This document shows, one piece after another, positions 57,645-64,000 of a stretch of 64,000 bases of DNA. How positions within the stretch are numbered: the first letter of the stretch is position 1; every line of letters begins with the position of its first letter. The notes under the pieces are model-generated. The model was not told the origin of the DNA, ran no database searches, and saw nothing but the letters and a program-made list of their open reading frames with translations. Source of the stretch: Campanula takesimana (Eukaryota > Streptophyta > Magnoliopsida > Asterales > Campanulaceae); the NCBI GenBank assembly GCA_026119855.1, contig JAOWBW010000131.1:620001-684000 (forward strand), written 5' to 3'. The position numbers were made by a program, and so were the translations under genes.

Positions 57645-58332
57645 CATTCATATTATCAAAACTGTCCAAACTGATGGGGGTGAGTTCATAAATCGTCAAT
57701 TCACATTGTTTCTCAAACACCATGGAATTAGACACCAATCTACGTGTCCCCACACCCCTCAACAAAATGGGACGGTTGAACGGAAACATCGCCATATCGT
57801 TTCCATGGGCCTGTGTCTTTTAGCTCAATCTGGGGTTCCCCAATCTTACTGGCTTGAATCCTTTAATACTGCGGCCTTTCTCATAAACCGATTACCTATG
57901 CGACAGTTGGGCTATATTTCACCATTTCAAAAATTGTTAAAACGGGTTCCGGATTACAATTTTTTGAAGACTTTTGGGTGTCTATACTTTCCACACCTGG
58001 GCCCCTATAATTCTCATAAATTATTGCCAAAGTCTCGACCCTGTGTATTTATCGGGTATGAAACTTTTCGCAGAGGGTACAAATGTTTGGATCAATCCAC
58101 GGGAAAAATTTTCGTCTCTAAACATGTGTTGTTTGATGAGAATTTTTTTCCTATGCTAAAGTGTTCTACAGGTGGTGTTCCCTCTACAAATACAACATCT
58201 GCTTCTCTTCAGCCATGTACTACAAGTCCAAGTATGTGGCATTCTAGTCCAACACCAACTGGGCCGTCGGCCCTTGGCCCGCATAGCCCCAGCTCGCATA
58301 GCCCCAGCTCGCATAGCCCCAGTATGCCCTAG
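57645..58332 (+). pseudogene. pol: copia integrase, second part, and truncated C-terminal region
   Basis: This continues the copia frame after element F. It has the second and third catalytic residues (VQTDGGEF, NGTVERKHRHIV) and the conserved YISPFQKLLKRVPDYNFLKTFG and RPCVFIGY segments, then a Ser/Thr/Pro linker with SHSPS repeats, and stops at 58332. RT and RNase H, which follow integrase in copia elements, are missing. Allowing for the CATTC duplication, frame is kept across the insertion point. Confidence 0.88.
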
Positions 58333-58740
58333 GCACGTTTATTAAGCGTTGTAATTGTTATCATTTTATTCATATTAATAAAGATATGTTTTGATTATTA
58401 TTGTTGATCATGTTTACTTATAATTATCTCCATCCCTAGTACTTGTTAAGCACTAGTATAAAGGCTAAATGATCATGGGATGATCATGTTAGATTTATGG
58501 GTACTTGTTTGGAACAAGGTACTGGACATGACCCGCTGTATGAGATTTATATCATGGTCTAAGTCGTATATATATCTCATATTAGTTATGTCATTTGAAT
58601 CCTTAGACATGAAGTTATTATAGTCTTCCACTTGATGAACATTATGTTTGACATATTCAAACGCTACCTTTAACAAGGAAGTTATAAAGGATATGATTGG
58701 CATAATCGGATTCATGTAGGGAAGAATAATAAGCTAAATG
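58333..58740 (+). other. non-coding flank, unassigned
   Basis: Begins a few bases past the copia stop and resumes after the solo LTR at 63776. No gene. The style (acttgttaagcactagtata, aacaaggtactggacatg) suggests a non-coding part of another LTR element; I could not assign it. 58736-58740 is the aaatg duplication. Confidence 0.4.
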
Positions 58741-61700
58741 TGTCACGCCCCGGAAAAATACTAAAATCCTTAATCATAAAATTTACAAAATATACATCTC
58801 CAAAAATGCTAAATACCAAACCGGGCGCGTGAATTCTACTATAAACCAATACCAACAAACAATACCTCAACGAGATTATAACTCAGAGACTAGAAACAAA
58901 CGCGGAAGCAAGAACAACTGTTAACAATATAAATTCCCAAAGGACAACAGTATATACATAACCCTGGACTACCACAACCTTTCAACCATATACAAAGAGG
59001 CTCTGAAGAGCAACTACCCCAAAGGTGATCAACCTGCTCAGAAGACTCCCGATACAACGGACCTCAAACGATACCACTTGCTTTCCTGGGGGGGGGTTAA
59101 GGAAAAAACAATTTGAAACAAGAAACGGGGTGAGATAAAATCTCAGTAAGTTACTAAATGCATCTACATGGCATAATATCATGCAAATCAATTATATAAC
59201 TGAGCAAGTAAATCATATAACAAAAAATGAGAAAGCTCCCTATCGCCAACCGTCCCATACCAGTTGGAAATAACGACTAACTCATCATGCAGCACATAAG
59301 ACAGAAATAAACACGTTACAAAGGATACTGAGCCAAGGTTTCACCAAACCAATAGAACAATCGCTGCGCAGCTTCAACCAATCAACCAATCAAACCATCT
59401 TCATAATAGCATAAACAGCTGAAGATCACAACCCCGGTAGCGGAACCATAACAATGTAACATGTCACAAAGGACAGGGGAGATGACACAAAGTCAAAACC
59501 CAAAACGTCTAGCTAGAATACTCACCAAAGGGAGCTAGCTCATCCCAACCAAGGCCAATCTGGAAGGGGAAAGAAGGACCAATGGGCGATGCTATACTGG
59601 ACTTGGCTCGTGCCATTATAACATTATCCATTGCCTGACTCGAACACAAATAACCAGCTGGACTTTCAAATAAATGCTAGGTAATAAATACTAGCTCGAT
59701 ACACAACCAAAGATTCCAAAGTAGGGAACCATACCAATTAATCACCATAAAGATGCAAACGATTACTCAAGAAGAGTTCAACAACCATAAACACAAGAAG
59801 TTTCTCATAAAAGAGTCCAACAACGATAAACGAGATTTCTCATAGAAAGCCCAACAATATTGACCATTAAAACATGATGATTCCAAGATAAGGCACGTAC
59901 CAAACACATCCTAAATATGATACCCACAAGTTACTCATAAAGAGCACAACCCAAACGGTCACTCACAAATAGTACAATGACTATTACCAAAATGATCCTA
60001 AACATTTACTCATAAAGATATACTAGTGTCACGACCCGAAAACCCGCCTCTATTTTCTTAGTGATAAATATTTAATTAATTATTTATGGCTTATTTATTT
60101 ATTTAAATTATTTATTTATTTAGATATCTATGTGTGCATTTGTGTTTCGTGATGTAGTCGTGCCTAGCATTTAATTGGTTAATCATGCTAGTGTAGAGTG
60201 TTGGGTCTTAAATGTTAGTGGGGAGTATAAGATTATTGTGTTAGTGTGTAGGGGAGGGGGTCTATGTGTAAATTCTTTAAATCATCCTACTTACTCCCTC
60301 CATCACCCCTCTCCTCCCTCATTTTCCCAGCACTCCCTCTCTCTCTTCTTCCTCCATTGTAGAAGGTAAGTCTCTCTCCCCTTCTCTCTTCTTTTTAGTC
60401 CTCTTCCTCTCATTGTTTCTCATTTCTCATAAAATGAAACTTGTTTAGATCGTCGATAGGATCGTAGAGGGCTAAGAATATTCGAATTCCGTCAACTTTG
60501 AGAAAATCCAGGTAAGTTACTTTTCCCCCATTTATGTTAAAAATGCTCATGTTTAACTCTATTGATGTTCTTGTTGATATCCATGGCTTCTTTGGTTGAG
60601 TTTAGAAATTATTTGGATTTTTGGTTAAAAGTTGTGATAATGTGAATGTTGAGATTAAATCTTGATTTGTGTGGTTAAATGTTGTTATCTAGGTCCCCTA
60701 GAGGTTCATATGTTGTTTTAGTACATTGTTAAGAGTATTGGAAGTGTTGATTTTGGGTGTATAGGATTTAGCAAGATTTTGGGTTTGATTTTGGGTATGA
60801 ATGTGTTAAACCCAGCAGGATTTTGCCCAGCCGCGTAGACCGGGCGCCCGCCCATAAGGCCTCAGGCGCCCGCCCACTTCCCCCTTTTCTGACCATTAGT
60901 TTCTGTTATAATGGGCGCCCGCCCGCCTTGTTTTTCTAGAAATCATTCCTTGTTTATTTTAGGTTGAATTGTATACTCGGCCTAGACTTTGGGTGCCACT
61001 CTAATTTAATTAAATAGACATTGCGGGATATTCTAGTGTTGAAAGTGGTCCCTTTGTGAATAATGGTGTTATTGAATTTGATCAAGGGTTGTTTGGGAAT
61101 GTTTGGGCATCTTGTGATGTGTTCGTGATTGTTCCAATCAGATTGATTTTGGATAAGACTTGGTCTAAGTTTTGGGTGATGTCCTATAGTACTTAGAGGG
61201 TTATTCTGGAGCACCAAAGTGTTTGGTATGGGCTCTTGTCTTGAACTCGTCTTGTTTTAATGATCATTGTTGGATGAGCTCTTTATGAGAAATTCCGTTT
61301 ATCGTTATTGAACCCTCTTATGTGGAACTTCTAGTGTTCGTTGTTGTTGAACTCTTCGTGAATAACCGTTTGTAACTTTATGGTGATTGTTTGGATTGGT
61401 TCACCTTTTTGGTGATTATTTGGAATGGTTCCCTACTTTGGAATCATGAGTTGTTTATTTGAGCAAGTATTTATTACTTGGCATTTATTTGAAAGTCCAG
61501 CTGGTATTTGTGGTTGTGTCGGGCGATGGAAAAGATTATAATGGCAACGAGCCGAGTCCATTATAATTTTGACCATTGTTTTGCCCCATTATTTCCCTCC
61601 TCCAGATTTGCCTTGGATGTGAGATGAGCTAGCTCCTTTCTTGGGAATAGTCTAGTTATTATAAGGGGGTTGCGACTTTGTGTCGTATACTCAGTTATCG

Positions 61701-63775
61701 TTTGGTTATTGGTTCCAGTACCGGAGTTTTCTCCTCAGCTCTTATGCTGCTATCGTTGATTGGTTTATCGGCTCTTTGATGCTGCTTGTTGATGCTGCTC
61801 TTCGATGCGGCCCTATCGCCAGTGATCAGATTGTTATATCCTTTATTGGGGAAACCTTGGCTCAGTATCCTTTGTTATTTGTTTATTTCCGCTTCTATCT
61901 GTTAGATGATATTTGCTACGTGCTATGTGAGATATTATTATTGTTTATTGCATCATAGCATGTCATGTAGTTGCATTAGTAACTTATTGAGATTTATCTC
62001 ACCCCCTTTCTTTTATCTTTGTTTTTCCTTAAACCCCCCCCCCCAGGAGGAAAGGATTAGGATTTGCGGATCGAGGAGGACGTCGAGAGGATTGCGATTT
62101 TGGGCAGGTTGTTATTGATCGGTTTACATTACTTAAATGTATAACCTTTTGGGGATAGTTTTACCAACAATGACGTCATTAAGAATTGTAATCTTTTGTA
62201 TTTTTGGTGTGAGCTTGTGGAGCTTATACTAGTAGTTTATTGTTGTTATATAACTTGGATTTCTAAAACTTTGTTTTAAACCTTTTGGGTATAAAAAAAT
62301 GGAATTTTTAACTTCAGTATTTTGGTGTATTGTGGTAAGTCGACGTCCAGCTCGCGTACTCCGGGCCGCGGGGTCGGGGTCGCGACAACTAGGACTATGA
62401 ATTCAATCATCTCATCACACCTAGAATTCTAAATAGGAAATCTGAATGAATACACCTTAAGGTTAATTAAACCGTAGGTACCCAATTGCCAATTCACGCT
62501 TTACTTCCGTTCATAACGAACCAATTCTAAACACTCGAACGAACCCAAAAGGTTACACTTATTAAAACATGATCACAACCGGACTAAAACCTAAACTTTG
62601 GTGTTCAATAACAACCCTCTAGATACTATAGGACATCGCCTAAAACCTAGACCAAGTCTTACCCGAAAATCAATTCGATTGGAACAATCATGAACACATC
62701 ACAAGATGACCAAACATTCCCAAACAATACTTAGACTAATTTCATAACAAAATTGCTCACAACGGAACCACTTTACAACCCTAGAGTGTTCCACTATGCT
62801 CATACAAGTTAAATAGAATAGTACTCAAAACCTAGGCTAAGAATGCAACCTAGTCTTAAACAAACAAAAATATGATTTCCAGAAAAAGGGGGCGGGCGGG
62901 CGCTCACTTAAGGCCGGGCGGGCGCCCATTTAGCCAGTAGGTGGGCCGAAGGAGAAAGGCCAGGTGGGCGGGCGCCTGGCTCAACCCGGGCGGGCGCCCG
63001 GTCGGCGAACTGGCAGGAATTCAGCTGGGTTCTTCAAAGTTTCTTACCAAAACAAACCAAATTCTTACCATTTCTCAAATACCCAATACCAAGACTTCCA
63101 ATAAGCATAATAATGAACCAAAACAACTTATAAACTTGAATGGGATCTAAATAACATCATCTATCAATCCAAACTAAGGTTTTAAATCCCAACATTCAAA
63201 ATATCACAAAAATCAATCAAAAATCCAAATGAGTTCTAAACTCAACCAAAACACCATATATATACACAAAGCATTACATAAACTAAAGATGAACATTTTA
63301 GCATAAAAATGGGGGAAAAGCAACTTACTTGGAATTTATCAAAGATGACGGAATTCGAATTTTCTTGGATATAAACGATCCTAGCGACGATCTAAACATT
63401 TTTCATAAAATGAGCATTAAGAAATAATTGGAGGAAGATGGTTAAAATGAAGAGAGAAGGAGGAGTTCTTGCCTTGGCAACAATGGAAGAGAGAGAGAGA
63501 AACTAGTGTGTGTGAGGGAAGAGGGAGTATGCAGGAGAGTGAGGGAGGGAGGGGGAAGAAGTTGAAATATTAAAGAAAGTTTCACAATTAACCCCTCCAC
63601 AACAACATTGAACACGTAAATCCTTTTCAACTAAATCTCCTATCTTCACACTTATCACAATTGATTAATTTAAAATGCTAGACATAAAATATTAAGAAAC
63701 ACAAAATGCACCCATAAATAAATAAATAAATATTTTTTTAGTAATAAAATAGATACGGGTTTTCGGGTCGTTACA
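58741..63775 (-). repeat. solo chromovirus LTR, flanks AAATG, split by another LTR
   Basis: Minus strand TGTAACGACCCG...GGGGCGTGACA. AAATG flanks it at 58736-58740 and 63776-63780. Removing the insert gives about 2.67 kb. It shares the G-tract and hairpin (59088-59145), gggcgggcgcc words (62888-63005) and a (GA)n stretch with 22066-24417, but is more diverged. The inner LTR at 60027-62387 interrupts it. No primer site or internal region adjoins, so it is a solo LTR. Confidence 0.88.
60027..62387 (+). repeat. nested solo chromovirus LTR, flanks ACTAG (2,361 bp)
   Basis: Plus strand TGTCACGACCCG...GGTCGCGACA, with ACTAG on both sides (60022-60026, 62388-62392). Homologous in inverse orientation to the LTRs of 22066-30615. 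Contains the hairpin and C-tract (61988-62044) and ggcgcccgccc words (60831-60930). Confidence 0.92.
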
Positions 63776-64000
63776 AAATGGATTTGTCCCTCTTCAGAGA
63801 GATGTCAAGCTTGGTCCCCTCGTAGAATGATGTTGATGAAATGTTTGTCCAAACTCAAATGAATTGATTAGATCATTGTCATTTGAATTATCAACATATT
63901 CGGTATCGAGAAAGTATTGAACAATGCAAGTTGACTTATTGACCATGACTTGTGTTCAATGACATCATGGACAAAGGGATTGTGACATGTTCTATAAAGG
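63776..64000 (+). other. continuation of the unassigned flank
   Basis: Follows the solo LTR and continues the sequence left at 58740. No gene seen; cut by the window end. Confidence 0.4.

Overview
The window is plant nuclear DNA made almost wholly of nested LTR retrotransposons. I found no host gene, rRNA, tRNA gene or CRISPR array. The evidence is Ty3/gypsy elements of the Tat/Ogre type (large gag-pol, second RNase H, antisense extra gene), chromovirus/Tekay-type elements with long LTRs, a Ty1/copia element, and plant mobile domain (PMD) genes. A large-genome angiosperm, probably a eudicot, fits; I cannot name the species.

Layout, left to right. 1-5117 is the 3' end and 3.9-kb LTR of a Tekay-type element. 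5118-32682 is one minus-strand Tat/Ogre-like element (here D), split by two insertions: Tat-type element A (8177-21321), which itself contains a solo LTR (11811-12897), and a gag-only chromovirus (22066-30615, flanking repeat AAAAT). 32683-37090 is the 3' part of element B, rich in tandem arrays and ending in a truncated LTR. 37100-38100 is a broken PMD gene. 38092-42452 is a gag-only Tat-type element E, inserted into a copia gag gene. The copia element (42453-44333, resuming at 57645-58332) is cut inside its integrase by element F (44334-57644, flanking repeat CATTC). F is 13.3 kb and nearly intact: two 996-bp LTRs, a gag-pol frame with one nonsense codon, an intact antisense gene, and a 45-bp tandem array before the 3' LTR. 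58741-63775 is a solo chromovirus LTR (AAATG) containing another solo LTR (60027-62387, ACTAG).

How the parts work: in Tat-type elements gag-pol is transcribed from the 5' LTR, primed from an arginine-tRNA-like site (TGGCGACTCNGCTGGGGA), and a spliced or intronless PMD-like gene runs in the opposite direction between pol and the 3' LTR. A and F each show this antisense gene.

The most interesting signals are not genes. (1) A hairpin with compensatory base changes recurs about ten times in LTRs and UTRs of A, B, E and F. (2) A GCAA-loop stem-loop recurs just after gag/pol in A, E and F. (3) A third hairpin near the LTR end covaries between D, E and F. (4) Each family carries its own GC-rich word, clustered upstream of the LTR TATA box; in A and F the same word is found upstream of the antisense gene, and in D, E and F it is also in the leader. 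This last pattern could be a self-recognition or regulatory code.
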